From Xanthomonas theicola (GTDB lineage Bacteria; Pseudomonadota; Gammaproteobacteria; Xanthomonadales; Xanthomonadaceae), in NCBI RefSeq assembly GCF_014236795.1, contig NZ_CP049017.1:536001-600000 (forward strand): 64,000 nt of DNA, written 5' to 3'. Below the pieces are notes generated by a model that saw only the letters and a program-made list of their open reading frames with translations, searched no databases and was not told the origin of the DNA. Below are positions 29,160 through 39,949 of this stretch, piece after piece; position 1 is the stretch's first letter, and the number at the start of each line of letters is the position of its first letter. A program made the position numbers and the translations under genes.

Positions 29160-30321
29160 GGATAGTCTGATCAACGCGGTCGGAGGATGAGGCAAGCCAT
29201 ATCGACCACGCCCACGGCGCTCAGACCCTCGGTTTTTCGCCGTTTCCGGCGCATTTCCGGGGTATTTCCCGGATTACAGGCACACCCTCCCCACGACAGG
29301 CAGCAACTGCTTTCGCTTCAGCCACAGGTTCGACAGCGCAAACAGCGTCAGCACTTGCGCCGTGTTCTTCGCCAGGCCGCGATAGCGCACCTTGACGTAG
29401 CCAAACTGGCGCTTGATCACCCGGAACGGATGCTCCACCTTCGCCCTCAGGCTGGCCTTGGCGTGCTCCCAGCGCTGTGCCCACTTCAATTCGCGCTTGC
29501 TCTTGATCTGCTTCAGCTTCGAGGGCTTCTCCGCGATCAGATAGCGCAGCTTGCGCTTGCTCGCCATCTCCTCGCGCTTGGCCAGCCCGGTGTAGCCGCT
29601 GTCGCCGCATACCGTGTCTTCCTTGCCGTGCAGCAGCTTGTGCGCCTGGGTGATATCTGCGGCGTTGGCCGCCGTGCATTCCAAGTGGTGCACCAGCCCG
29701 GACTCATCGTCCACGCCGATGTGCGCTTTCATCCCGAAGTAGTACTGATTGCCCTTCTTGGTCTGGTGCATTTCCGGGTCGCGCTCGCCGTTCTTGTTCT
29801 TGGTCGAGCTGGGCGCGGCAATGATCGTGGCGTCCACGATGGTGCCGCCGCGCAGGCTCTGGCCCTTGCGCGATAGGTGCGCGTTGACCCGGTTGAACAG
29901 CGTGCGCGCCAGATCGTGCGTCTCCAGCAACCGGCGGAAGTTGAGGATCGTGGTCTCGTCCGGCACCTCATCCAACCCGCCGATCCTGGCGAAACGGCGC
30001 ATCGACGCCGTGTCGTACAAGGCTTCTTCCGCGCCCGGGTCGCTCAGTGCGTACCACTGCTGCAGAAAGTGGATGCGCAGCATTGTCTCCAGCGGGTACG
30101 GCTGACGGCCCGGATGGCCCGACTTCGGATAGTGCGGCGCGATCAGCGCCAGCAGGTCTTTCCACGGCACCACCTGATCCATCTCGGCCAGCAACCTTTC
30201 GCGCCGCGTCTGCTTGCGCTTGCCGTTGTACTCCGCGTCGCCGAAAGACAATTGCATCGTCGTTGTCCTGTTGGGCTTTGTACGATTGTCGCAGGATCAG
30301 AGGGAGTTGTTCAGACCATCC
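29160..30321 (-). mobile_element. IS5-group insertion sequence, copy 1 (1162 bp)
   Basis: The ends are GGATAGTCTGATCAAC on the left and, reverse-complemented, GGATGGTCTGAACAAC on the right (14 of 16 match). The 4-bp TTAA flanks both sides (29156-29159, 30322-30325), fitting the YTAR target of the IS5 group. It lies in the RTX gene, with the transposase opposite to the host gene. It appears identical to copy 2. Confidence 0.95.
29274..30257 (-). CDS. IS5-group transposase (copy 1)
   Basis: The 327-residue DDE transposase is closely related in layout to that of IS5 itself: N-terminal MQLSFGDAEYNGKRKQTRRE, RPYPLETMLRIHFLQQWY, first Asp in IVDATIIAAPSSTKN, PEMHQTKKGNQYYFGMKAHIGV, second Asp in CGDSGYTG, Glu in KVEHPFRVIKRQFGY. 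No lesion is visible, so the element could be active. Its frame lies antisense to the RTX gene. Confidence 0.95.
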   Translation of the reverse strand: MQLSFGDAEYNGKRKQTRRERLLAEMDQVVPWKDLLALIAPHYPKSGHPGRQPYPLETMLRIHFLQQWYALSDPGAEEALYDTASMRRFARIGGLDEVPDETTILNFRRLLETHDLARTLFNRVNAHLSRKGQSLRGGTIVDATIIAAPSSTKNKNGERDPEMHQTKKGNQYYFGMKAHIGVDDESGLVHHLECTAANAADITQAHKLLHGKEDTVCGDSGYTGLAKREEMASKRKLRYLIAEKPSKLKQIKSKRELKWAQRWEHAKASLRAKVEHPFRVIKRQFGYVKVRYRGLAKNTAQVLTLFALSNLWLKRKQLLPVVGRVCL

Positions 30322-30745
30322 TTAAAATAACTACTGTTGGTGATAAGGTCTCTGTCAAATATACGCCTGATGAATTGGGTGGGGCCGTATCAACCGGCGT
30401 TACCTATTCCACTGATGGGGAAATTCAAATTTCAGGCGGGCTAAATTCCGGGAGAAGTAATGTAACAGTGAAGGGTAATGTTGTTCGTGATGACAATGGC
30501 GGTTATACGATTTCCGGCGATGCTGTCACATTAAGTGTCAAGGGGCCAGGGGGTTCGCAGGTTGGCATTGTATTGAAGCCTGGTGGGTTCGAGCCGAACC
30601 CGACGGACCCGATGGCTCGTCCGATTCCGTCCGCAAAGGTTGAATTGACTGTCGGAACAAGCGTTTTTAGCTGGAAGACTACGCTTGATGACAAATTTAC
30701 CATGGATAAACTTTTTGATCCGGAGTCTGGCGGGGTATTGTCTAA

Positions 30746-31907
30746 GGATGGTCTGAACAACTCCCTCTGATCCTGCGACAATCGTACAAAGCCCAACAGG
30801 ACAACGACGATGCAATTGTCTTTCGGCGACGCGGAGTACAACGGCAAGCGCAAGCAGACGCGGCGCGAAAGGTTGCTGGCCGAGATGGATCAGGTGGTGC
30901 CGTGGAAAGACCTGCTGGCGCTGATCGCGCCGCACTATCCGAAGTCGGGCCATCCGGGCCGTCAGCCGTACCCGCTGGAGACAATGCTGCGCATCCACTT
31001 TCTGCAGCAGTGGTACGCACTGAGCGACCCGGGCGCGGAAGAAGCCTTGTACGACACGGCGTCGATGCGCCGTTTCGCCAGGATCGGCGGGTTGGATGAG
31101 GTGCCGGACGAGACCACGATCCTCAACTTCCGCCGGTTGCTGGAGACGCACGATCTGGCGCGCACGCTGTTCAACCGGGTCAACGCGCACCTATCGCGCA
31201 AGGGCCAGAGCCTGCGCGGCGGCACCATCGTGGACGCCACGATCATTGCCGCGCCCAGCTCGACCAAGAACAAGAACGGCGAGCGCGACCCGGAAATGCA
31301 CCAGACCAAGAAGGGCAATCAGTACTACTTCGGGATGAAAGCGCACATCGGCGTGGACGATGAGTCCGGGCTGGTGCACCACTTGGAATGCACGGCGGCC
31401 AACGCCGCAGATATCACCCAGGCGCACAAGCTGCTGCACGGCAAGGAAGACACGGTATGCGGCGACAGCGGCTACACCGGGCTGGCCAAGCGCGAGGAGA
31501 TGGCGAGCAAGCGCAAGCTGCGCTATCTGATCGCGGAGAAGCCCTCGAAGCTGAAGCAGATCAAGAGCAAGCGCGAATTGAAGTGGGCACAGCGCTGGGA
31601 GCACGCCAAGGCCAGCCTGAGGGCGAAGGTGGAGCATCCGTTCCGGGTGATCAAGCGCCAGTTTGGCTACGTCAAGGTGCGCTATCGCGGCCTGGCGAAG
31701 AACACGGCGCAAGTGCTGACGCTGTTTGCGCTGTCGAACCTGTGGCTGAAGCGAAAGCAGTTGCTGCCTGTCGTGGGGAGGGTGTGCCTGTAATCCGGGA
31801 AATACCCCGGAAATGCGCCGGAAACGGCGAAAAACCGAGGGTCTGAGCGCCGTGGGCGTGGTCGATATGGCTTGCCTCATCCTCCGACCGCGTTGATCAG
31901 ACTATCC
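30746..31907 (+). mobile_element. IS5-group insertion sequence, copy 2 (1162 bp)
   Basis: Same length and ends as copy 1 but in the opposite orientation, with CTAA as target duplication (30742-30745 and 31908-31911). The two copies enclose 424 bp of the RTX gene as an inverted repeat of 1162 bp arms. Homologous recombination between the arms could invert that segment. Confidence 0.95.
30810..31793 (+). CDS. IS5-group transposase (copy 2)
   Basis: The translation is identical to copy 1 over all 327 residues, with the complete DDE set (VDATII, GDSGYTG, KVEHPFRVIK). Transcription runs in the same direction as the RTX gene, so any read-through would enter the third RTX exon at 31912. Identity between the copies indicates recent transposition. 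Confidence 0.95.
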   Translation: MQLSFGDAEYNGKRKQTRRERLLAEMDQVVPWKDLLALIAPHYPKSGHPGRQPYPLETMLRIHFLQQWYALSDPGAEEALYDTASMRRFARIGGLDEVPDETTILNFRRLLETHDLARTLFNRVNAHLSRKGQSLRGGTIVDATIIAAPSSTKNKNGERDPEMHQTKKGNQYYFGMKAHIGVDDESGLVHHLECTAANAADITQAHKLLHGKEDTVCGDSGYTGLAKREEMASKRKLRYLIAEKPSKLKQIKSKRELKWAQRWEHAKASLRAKVEHPFRVIKRQFGYVKVRYRGLAKNTAQVLTLFALSNLWLKRKQLLPVVGRVCL

Positions 31908-33460
31908 CTAATGGTTTGGTTGGATGGTGGTATGGCCTCTTAAGGCATTTTGATCGTGAGTTGGATGAAAAGCTTGCTGACGCGGTTGGAGGGAATTTTC
32001 AGTCATCTAAAGGTTGGAGAAGATCTACGGATCCCTTGGTTCTCGACTTGGATGGTGATGGAATTGAGACAATTTCAGCAAGCGGAAAAGTACTTTTCGA
32101 TCATGAGGGAAACTCCGTCAAGGAGGGAACAGGTTGGGTCAGCGCCGACGATGGGATTCTCGTGTTTGACCGAAATGGAAACGGAGTTATTGATGGTGGA
32201 TCAGAGCTTTTCGGAGATCACACTCCGGGAGCCGAGCTTGCGCCTGGTCAAACTTCCGAGGTGTCCGCAGGCCTGAGGGCACTCGCAGCTTTGGATAAAA
32301 ATAGTGATGGGAAGTTTGATGCAAAAGATGAAGATTTTTCATCTGTCCAGGTATGGCGTGATTTGAATCAGGATGGCATATCTCAAGCTGGTGAACTATT
32401 TGGCTTATCCGAGCTTGGTATATCTAGCATATCGGTAGCGCCTGTATCTACAAAAAATGTTGCGTTGAATAACGGAAATACTGTCGATAGCTACGGCAGC
32501 TTCACCCGCTCAGATGGATCGCAAGGTGTCGCTGCTGACCTTTTGCTAGCATCTGACGCATTTCATCGAGAGTTTGTGGATAAAATTCCATTAACTGAAC
32601 ATGCAAAAGAAGTCGTAAATGTAGCGGGCTTTGGTCTCGTTCGTGACTTGCAGGAGGCGGTAAGTTTAAATGAAGATATCTATGGTTTGATCAAATCTAT
32701 ATCGACGGATCTTTCTCGGGCCGAGGCATTGACGGTTGTTGATTCAGTACTTCTCGCTTGGGCGAATACCTCAACAATGCGGTCTAGTTCCGACTACTTT
32801 AGTGGTCAGAAAGGTAGGGGGCGTCTAGCTGTACATGGAACCGATATGAAAGGTGAAATTTTTGATATTTCAAAAATCCTTTCTATCATGGAGAAGTTCA
32901 ATGGCGAGCTATTCTTCTCCGGCGGAAGTGATGGTCAGCCGCTACGCTTGGGAAATTCATCTTGGAATGCTGTTAATTCAAGTGCGGGGTTGTCTTTCAA
33001 TGTTGTATTGGGGCAAGAGCAGACTAGTTTGTTGCTGAAGGGGTATGATTCTCTAAAACTTCAGCTCTATAATGGGGTGGTGTTTGATACTCGTTTGAGT
33101 GACTATTTGGATAATTTGAAAATTAGTTTCAATGAATATGGTGAAATCGTATTCAAGATGGATGGAATAAATGCCAAGCTTAAAGCGACCCTTGTAAAAG
33201 AGGGTAATGCTGCGGCACTTGAGGATCTTTACGATTTAAGAGAGGGCTCGGCGAAACTGCCGTTAGAGTGGAACTGGATCGATACGCTGCTTGAGCTAGA
33301 TCAGATGGCTGTTGATCACTCAGATTTCAAGATACGTGCGGGAAGCCTAATGGGAGTGCTGTTTGGCAGCAATGTTGTTGGTGGCGGCGCCGACGACGTG
33401 ATTATTGGAACGGAAGGCAACGACTCCCTCTCCGGCGGCAACGGCAACGACACAATAATT

Positions 33461-36199
33461 GGCGGTGCTGGTAACGATGTTCTGGATGGTGGCACCGGCA
33501 CCAACCGCCTGGAAGGCGGGGCGGGCGACGACGTGCTGTCGGTGTCCTCGCAGTCGCGCAACAGCGTGCTGGCCGGCGGTACGGGCAACGACACGCTCAA
33601 GGGCAGCTACTACTCCGACACCTACCTGTTCAACAAGGGCGACGGCCACGACACGGTGGTGGAGACCGCGTCTTACAGCGACGCGGTGGACAAGCTTGTG
33701 TTCGGCGACGGGATCGCGGCCAGCGCCATCCGGGTGCTGCGCGAGGGAGCGGACGTGGTGCTGGACCTGGGCAACGGCACCGACGCGGTCCGGCTGAAGG
33801 ACTGGTTGACGTCCACCAGCGAGAACGTATCGACGCGCATCGAGCAGTTCGTGTTCGCCGATGGCACGGTGTGGACGTCGGAGACGTTGAAGGCCAAGGG
33901 CCTGACGACGTGGGGGACCAGCGGAGACGACACGCTGACCGGCTGGGACGGCGACGATCTGCTGCTGGGCGGCGCCGGCAACGACGTGCTGGACGGCGGC
34001 ACCGGCACCAACCGCCTGGAAGGCGGGGCGGGCGACGACGTGCTGTCGGTGTCCTCGCAGTCGCGCAACAGCGTGCTGGCCGGCGGTACGGGCAACGACA
34101 CGCTCAAGGGCAGCTACTACTCCGACACCTACCTGTTCAACAAGGGCGACGGCCACGACACGGTGGTGGAGACCGCGTCTTACAGCGACGCGGTGGACAA
34201 GCTCGTGTTCGGCGACGGGATCGCGGCCAGCGCCATCCGGGTGCTGCGCGAGGGAGCGGACGTGGTGCTGGACCTGGGCAACGGCACCGACGCGGTCCGG
34301 CTGAAGGACTGGTTGACGTCCACCAGCGAGAACGTATCGACGCGCATCGAGCAGTTCGTGTTCGCCGATGGCACGGTGTGGACGTCGGAGACGTTGAAGG
34401 CCAAGGGCCTGACGACGTGGGGGACCAGCGGAGACGACACGCTGACCGGCTGGGACGGCGACGATCTGCTGCTGGGCGGCGCCGGCAATGACGTGCTGGA
34501 CGGCGGCACCGGCACCAACCGCCTGGAAGGCGGGGCGGGCGACGACGTGCTGTCGGTGTCCTCGCAGTCGCGCAACAGCGTGCTGGCCGGCGGTACGGGC
34601 AACGACACGCTCAAGGGCAGCTACTACTCCGACACCTACCTGTTCAACAAGGGCGACGGCCACGACACGGTGGTGGAGACCGCGTCTTACAGCGACGCGG
34701 TGGACAAGCTCGTGTTCGGCGACGGGATCGCGGCCAGCGCCATCCGGGTGCTGCGCGAGGGAGCGGACGTGGTGCTGGACCTGGGCAACGGCACCGACGC
34801 GGTCCGGCTGAAGGACTGGTTGACGTCCACCAGCGAGAACGTATCGACGCGCATCGAGCAGTTCGTGTTCGCCGATGGCACGGTGTGGACGTCGGAGACG
34901 TTGAAGGCCAAGGGCCTGACGACGTGGGGGACCAGCGGAGACGACACGCTGACCGGCTGGGACGGCGACGATCTGCTGCTGGGCGGCGCCGGCAATGACG
35001 TGCTGGACGGCGGCACCGGCACCAACCGCCTGGAAGGCGGGGCGGGCGACGACGTGCTGTCGGTGTCCTCGCAGTCGCGCAACAGCGTGCTGGCCGGCGG
35101 TACGGGCAACGACACGCTCAAGGGCAGCTGGTATTCGGACACCTACCTGTTCAACAAGGGCGACGGCCACGACACGGTGGTGGAGACCGCGTCTTACAGC
35201 GACGCGGTGGACAAGCTCGTGTTCGGCGACGGGATCGCGGCCAGCGCCATCCGGGTGCTGCGCGAGGGAGCGGACGTGGTGCTGGACCTGGGCAACGGCA
35301 CCGACGCGGTCCGGCTGAAGGACTGGTTGACGTCCACCAGCGAGAACGTATCGACGCGCATCGAGCAGTTCGTGTTCGCCGATGGCACGGTGTGGACGTC
35401 GGAGACGTTGAAGGCCAAGGGCCTGACGACGTGGGGGACCAGCGGAGACGACACGCTGACCGGCTGGGACGGCGACGATCTGCTGCTGGGCGGCGCCGGC
35501 AATGACGTGCTGGACGGCGGCACCGGCACCAACCGCCTGGAAGGCGGGGCGGGCGACGACGTGCTGTCGGTGTCCTCGCAGTCGCGCAACAGCGTGCTGG
35601 CCGGCGGTACGGGCAACGACACGCTCAAGGGCAGCTACTACTCCGACACCTACCTGTTCAACAAGGGCGACGGCCACGACACGGTGGTGGAGACCGCGTC
35701 TTACAGCGACGCGGTGGACAAGCTTGTGTTCGGCGACGGGATCGCGGCCAGCGCCATCCGGGTGCTGCGCGAGGGAGCGGACGTGGTGCTGGACCTGGGC
35801 AACGGCACCGACGCGGTCCGGCTGAAGGACTGGTTGACGTCCACCAGCGAGAACGTATCGACGCGCATCGAGCAGTTCGTGTTCGCCGATGGCACGGTGT
35901 GGACGTCGGAGACGTTGAAGGCCAAGGGCCTGACGACGTGGGGGACCAGCGGAGACGACACGCTGACCGGCTGGGACGGCGACGATCTGCTGCTGGGCGG
36001 CGCCGGCAACGACGTGCTGGACGGCGGCACCGGCACCAACCGCCTGGAAGGCGGGGCGGGCGACGACGTGCTGTCGGTGTCCTCGCAGTCGCGCAACAGC
36101 GTGCTGGCCGGCGGTACGGGCAACGACACGCTCAAGGGCAGCTGGTATTCGGACACCTACCTGTTCAACAAGGGCGACGGCCACGACACGGTGGTGGAG
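33461..36199 (+). repeat. 507-bp tandem repeats encoding RTX/HCBP units (5.4 copies)
   Basis: Units start at 33461, 33968, 34475, 34982, 35489 and 35996 (the last is partial). Each encodes 169 residues: RTX nonapeptides (GGAGNDVLDGGTGTNRLEGG, AGGTGNDTLKGS), then the haemolysin-type calcium-binding-related part (LVFGDGIAASAIRVLREGAD to RIEQFVFADGTVWTSETL). The copies are nearly identical in DNA. Only a few sites vary, for example TACTACTCC or TGGTATTCG, CTTGTG or CTCGTG, and GGCAAC or GGCAAT, and they vary in non-matching combinations. Unit 1 starts with about 33 bp of AT-rich codons before switching to the common GC-rich sequence. Confidence 0.93.
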
Positions 36200-36548
36200 A
36201 CCTCGACGTACAGTGGGGCTGCGGATCGCATCGTGTTCGACAAGGATCTTGCCGTGGACGATACCTTCTTCAGCCGGTCCGGGAACGATCTTTCCATTGC
36301 CATTCGCGGCAGCGACGATCAATTGACGGTATCGGGCTGGTTCACTTCCAGCTCCAGTCAGGTCGAGTATCTGCAGTTCAAGGACAAGACGGTCGCTTCC
36401 AGCGAAGTGGCTGCGCTGATCGCGGCGATGGCGACCAGCAGTTCTTCGTCGGCGCCCCTGGTGCCTGTCGACGCGCAACAGGTGAGACTGTTGGCCGCCA
36501 GTTCGATCGTCTGAACACGGCTTTGCGTTGATCCTGGTGTCTTCTGGC

Positions 36549-36574
36549 AGAGGCCCCGCTGTTGCGGGGCCTCT
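36549..36574 (+). terminator. Terminator-like hairpin after the RTX gene
   Basis: An 11-bp stem AGAGGCCCCGC/GCGGGGCCTCT with loop TGTT lies 34 nt after the RTX stop, followed by GTTGGTTC. The T tract is weak, but the stem is very stable. Confidence 0.75.
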
Positions 36575-37088
36575 GTTGGTTCGCGCCAATGGGGAAGATG
36601 GTGGCATCGCCGCAGCGATCGGGAACGCGTCGCGCTGCATCCCTGTCATCCGACGTCCCCCCCCCCGATTTTGGGTAGCGCCCCAGTTGGAGTGCAATTC
36701 CCCGCCGCTTCGTTCGTCGCGATGGATGGCCCGAGGCCCACCCAGGGGCGCTTACACGAGGCGTGTGCTGCACCGAGTGCCAGAGACGAGTGCCAGAGAG
36801 AAAGCGTTCCCGCGGTGAGCGCTTGCGATACGCATGCGGATGCAGCATTCATGTATCGCATTTCCATTCACCAATGAACTCCGTCACGCATCTGCAAACA
36901 TCGCCGTCCACACTGCGCCGCAGTTGTTAACGGGGCGTCAGTTCGCACGGCCCAGCTCCGACACGGAACCTCCTCCAGAAGTCTGCCCAGTTGCCGATTC
37001 GACGCCGGCGATACGGGCAGTGCTATGCCTACACGGCCGCGGCGTCGCCGCGTGCCGGGACACCACCCCACGTCCTGATGGAATCCAC
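36575..37088. other. Intergenic region with degenerate REP-like repeat
   Basis: No gene recognised. A run of ten C residues is at 36657-36666. Positions 36715-36740 share CGTCGCGA-TGATGGCCCGAGGCC with the repeat at 42419-42444, so a member of the same dispersed family is present. The 5' region of the next TonB receptor is here, but no operator stands out. Confidence 0.45.
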
Positions 37089-39902
37089 ATGAATCACGTA
37101 CCGCACCGCGCCAGGCCGCATCGGCTTGCCGGTTCCATTGCCCTGGCCCTGAGCCTGGCCCTCGCCGCCGCCGCCCACGCCGAAGATGCCGCGCAGGAAC
37201 AGGCGCAGCGCAGCGCCAGCGACGACACCGCGCCGGCCCCGGCAAAGAGCAACGCGCAAACGCTGTCGGCGGTGACCGTCGCGGCGAACCGCTACAACGC
37301 CGCCGACATGCAGATGGCGGCCAGCAACACCGCCAACGTGCTGTCGGCCGACGACCTGAAGTACACCGCCGTGCACAACATCGCCGAGGCGCTGGGCCTG
37401 CTGCCGGGCGTCAACGTGGTCAACACGGGGCAGTCGTACTTCGGCGGCATCGATGGCGCGGCGCGCGGCGAGGGCATGTTCGCCTCGGTGCGCGGCCTCA
37501 ACGCCGAATACAACGTCAACCTGATCAACGGCGTCAACGTCGCCCAGGGCATGCCGTACAGCCGCAGCGTGCAGCTGAGCCTGCTGCCGCCCTCGGGCCT
37601 GCAGACCATCGTGTTGAACAAGACCTCCACCGCGGCGATGGACGGCGATGCCATTGGCGGCACCATCGACTACCGCACTCCCAGCGGCTTCGACTACAGC
37701 GACGCGATCGGCGGCAGCGTCACCGCCAGCGGACGCATGGAAAGCCGCGCCCGCGATTACGACGACAGCGGCCTGGGCAAGGGCGCGGCCGGCGAATTCC
37801 ACGCCAAGTTCGGCGGCGAGAACCAGTTCGGCGTCTACGCCAGCGCCCACTACGACGAGCGCCACTACGTGAACAGCGAAGTGGCCGGCGCCTCCGCCGC
37901 GCGCGGCGACTGGAACCACAAGTATTTCTCCCGCACCACCGCCAGCGGCGATCCGGCGCCGGGTTACAACCCGCAAGACCTGCTGCTGGCGACCGGCGCC
38001 AACATCGGCTACTCGGGCGGCGACACCAAGCGCTACGGCGGCAACGTCTCCTTCGACTGGCGTGTGGACCCGACCCTGCAACTGTACGCGCGGGCCACCT
38101 ACGCCTACGCCAAGACCGAGCAGAACACCGGCTACACCCAGTTCGTGCCGGCCGACGTCAGCTACACCCGGATCGGCAGCAGCGGCGTGTACCAGCCGAA
38201 GATCAATCGCATCGCGGTACGCTACTGGTACGAGACCAATCCGGAAGTGGCCGATCTCGCCACCTTCCAGTTCGGCGCCGACAAGCAGCTCGGCAACTGG
38301 ACGCTGTCGCCGAACCTGTTCTACGGCTACGGCAACAACGATCGTCCGGACCACGTCGAGATCTCGGCGCGCGTGGACCAGTACACTTCCACCCAGTTCC
38401 CGTACGGCGCCAACAGCTTCGTCAGCTACGACAGCGCGGGCTTCCCGATGCCGCTGTTGACCCCGGACATGCGCCGCCAGGCCAGTGACATCGGCAGCCT
38501 GTACGCGCGCCGCCACGGGCAGCTGACCAAGTCCTACAGCGGGCAGGACAAGGGCGGCGCCAAGTTCGACGCGCGCTACGACTTCGACGACGGCGCGCTG
38601 AGCAGCCTGCAGTTCGGCGCGAAGTACGTGGACAGCTCGCGCGAATTCACCTCGCGCAACTGGACCACCGGCAAGTTCACCGACCGCACCCTGCTGCGCG
38701 ACACCGGGCTGGTGGTCGGCCGCTACGCGTCGGTCTACCCGGGCAAGTACGACCTGCCGACGGTCAAGCTCAGCAATGCCGCGCTGAAGGCGATGATCGC
38801 GCAGAACCTGACCGCGGCCGCGTTCGACACCTGCGGCGGCCTGGCGATCAACAACCAGAACTGCGCGACGATGCGCGGCAACGAGGCGGTTGCCGCGGCA
38901 TATGCGATGGCTACGTTCAAGAGCGGCGACCTGGAGGTGATCCCGGGCCTGCGCTTCGAACAGACCCGCATCCGCAACACCTTCTGGACCATGCCAAAGG
39001 ACAGCCAGGGCAACGAGTTGCCCGGCTTCTTCAGCAGCAACCGCACCACCTACAACGTGCCGCTGCCCAGCGTGTTCCTGAACTACCGTCCGGGCGACGG
39101 CGGCGCGGTGTACCGCGCCGCGCTGTGGACCAGCTACACGCGCCCGGCGTTCGTGCAGTTGGGCGGCGGCGCCAACTACGACGTGTCCAGCGACGGCGTC
39201 ACCACCATCACCGAAGGCAATCCCGACCTGAAGCCGATCAAGGCGCTCAACGTCGATGTGTCCGGCGAGTGGGACAACGGCGTCGGCGGCCACGCGATGC
39301 TGGCCGGCTACTACAAGCGCCTGTCCGACTACATCTACGAGAACGGCTCGGATGCGGCCAATGCCGGCGCGTCCACCAGTGGCAACGTGCGCTACGTGCG
39401 TCCGCAGAACGGTGGCGACGGCAAGGTGCTGGGCGTGGAAGCGGCGGTGCGGCAGACCTTGCAAGGCATGCCGGCGCCGCTGGACGGTTTCGGCATCGGC
39501 GCCAACATCACCCGCCAGTCCACCCGCGTCGACCTGGGCATGAGCGGCTTCCACGACGAGCGCATCCAGAACGCGCCGGACATGATGGCCAATGCCGAGC
39601 TGTTCTACGAGAAGGGGCCGCTGTCGGTGAACCTGAGCTACCACTACTCGGGCGAATACGTGTCGGTCTACGACTACCTGGACCAGGGCGCCAGTTGGGA
39701 CCACCTGTGGGTGAAGCCGATCGCCCGCGTCGATCTGCACGTGGGCTATGCAGTGAACGAGCACCTGCGCGCCGACCTGTCGGTGGCGAACCTGACCAAC
39801 CGCCTGAGCTACTGGGCGCACGTGGGCCGCAACAGCACCGCGATCTCGGACATCGTCGATGCCGGGCGCACCAGCCTGCTGACCGTGAAGTACACGTTCT
39901 GA
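37089..39902 (+). CDS. TonB-dependent receptor, first gene of a phosphatase/phospholipase operon
   Basis: The 937-residue outer-membrane protein has a signal peptide (IALALSLALAAAAHA), the TonB-box-like LSAVTVAA, and a plug with IAEALGLLPGVNVVNTGQSY, FASVRGLNAEYNVNLINGV and ILNKTSTAAMDGDAIGGTIDYRT-type blocks. A large barrel ends in VKYTF. It belongs to the big TonB receptor group that Xanthomonas uses for plant-derived nutrients. Adjacent downstream genes encode a PI-PLC-like enzyme and a histidine acid phosphatase, so the ligand may be an inositol phosphate or phospholipid head group. That is inference. The ATG at 37089 starts the signal peptide; earlier in-frame codons look non-coding. Confidence 0.88.
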   Translation: MNHVPHRARPHRLAGSIALALSLALAAAAHAEDAAQEQAQRSASDDTAPAPAKSNAQTLSAVTVAANRYNAADMQMAASNTANVLSADDLKYTAVHNIAEALGLLPGVNVVNTGQSYFGGIDGAARGEGMFASVRGLNAEYNVNLINGVNVAQGMPYSRSVQLSLLPPSGLQTIVLNKTSTAAMDGDAIGGTIDYRTPSGFDYSDAIGGSVTASGRMESRARDYDDSGLGKGAAGEFHAKFGGENQFGVYASAHYDERHYVNSEVAGASAARGDWNHKYFSRTTASGDPAPGYNPQDLLLATGANIGYSGGDTKRYGGNVSFDWRVDPTLQLYARATYAYAKTEQNTGYTQFVPADVSYTRIGSSGVYQPKINRIAVRYWYETNPEVADLATFQFGADKQLGNWTLSPNLFYGYGNNDRPDHVEISARVDQYTSTQFPYGANSFVSYDSAGFPMPLLTPDMRRQASDIGSLYARRHGQLTKSYSGQDKGGAKFDARYDFDDGALSSLQFGAKYVDSSREFTSRNWTTGKFTDRTLLRDTGLVVGRYASVYPGKYDLPTVKLSNAALKAMIAQNLTAAAFDTCGGLAINNQNCATMRGNEAVAAAYAMATFKSGDLEVIPGLRFEQTRIRNTFWTMPKDSQGNELPGFFSSNRTTYNVPLPSVFLNYRPGDGGAVYRAALWTSYTRPAFVQLGGGANYDVSSDGVTTITEGNPDLKPIKALNVDVSGEWDNGVGGHAMLAGYYKRLSDYIYENGSDAANAGASTSGNVRYVRPQNGGDGKVLGVEAAVRQTLQGMPAPLDGFGIGANITRQSTRVDLGMSGFHDERIQNAPDMMANAELFYEKGPLSVNLSYHYSGEYVSVYDYLDQGASWDHLWVKPIARVDLHVGYAVNEHLRADLSVANLTNRLSYWAHVGRNSTAISDIVDAGRTSLLTVKYTF

Positions 39903-39949
39903 ACCGGCGGGCTTCGCATAGGCCGGCCTCGCTCGTGGGTCGCGGCAGC

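Larger units (their letters stand above)
29125..36514 (+). pseudogene. RTX protein gene interrupted by two IS5-group copies
   Basis: The gene exons are 29125-29159, 30326-30745 and 31912-36514. Joined, with each insertion and one target duplication removed, they form one frame of 1685 residues starting MAAVKGLPSSLKITTVGDK. GGAG before the ATG supports the start. Residues about 180-310 hold DPLVLDLDGDGIET, LVFDRNGNGVIDGGSELFGD and ALDKNSDGKFDAKDEDFSSV, EF-hand-like calcium loops found in large RTX proteins of Xylella and Xanthomonas. From about residue 669 come RTX nonapeptides (GGAGNDVLDGG) and five and a half 169-residue repeats, then a C-terminal export region ending LLAASSIV. It is the likely cargo of the transporter upstream. 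As it stands no full-length product is possible; translation of the last exon from TTG at 31916 is conceivable. Confidence 0.88.

Noticed and set aside
33461..36199. Regular repeats considered as a CRISPR array or other non-coding array
   Set aside because: The unit is 507 bp, fully coding in one frame with RTX motifs, and has no spacers.
36657..36666. Run of ten C residues as a phase-variation tract
   Set aside because: It lies 420 bp upstream of the next start codon, inside no gene and at no visible promoter spacing.
33347..36697. 1116-codon minus-strand frame with regular repeats opposite the RTX region
   Set aside because: The repeats only mirror the 507-bp RTX units; there is no ribosome site or family similarity.
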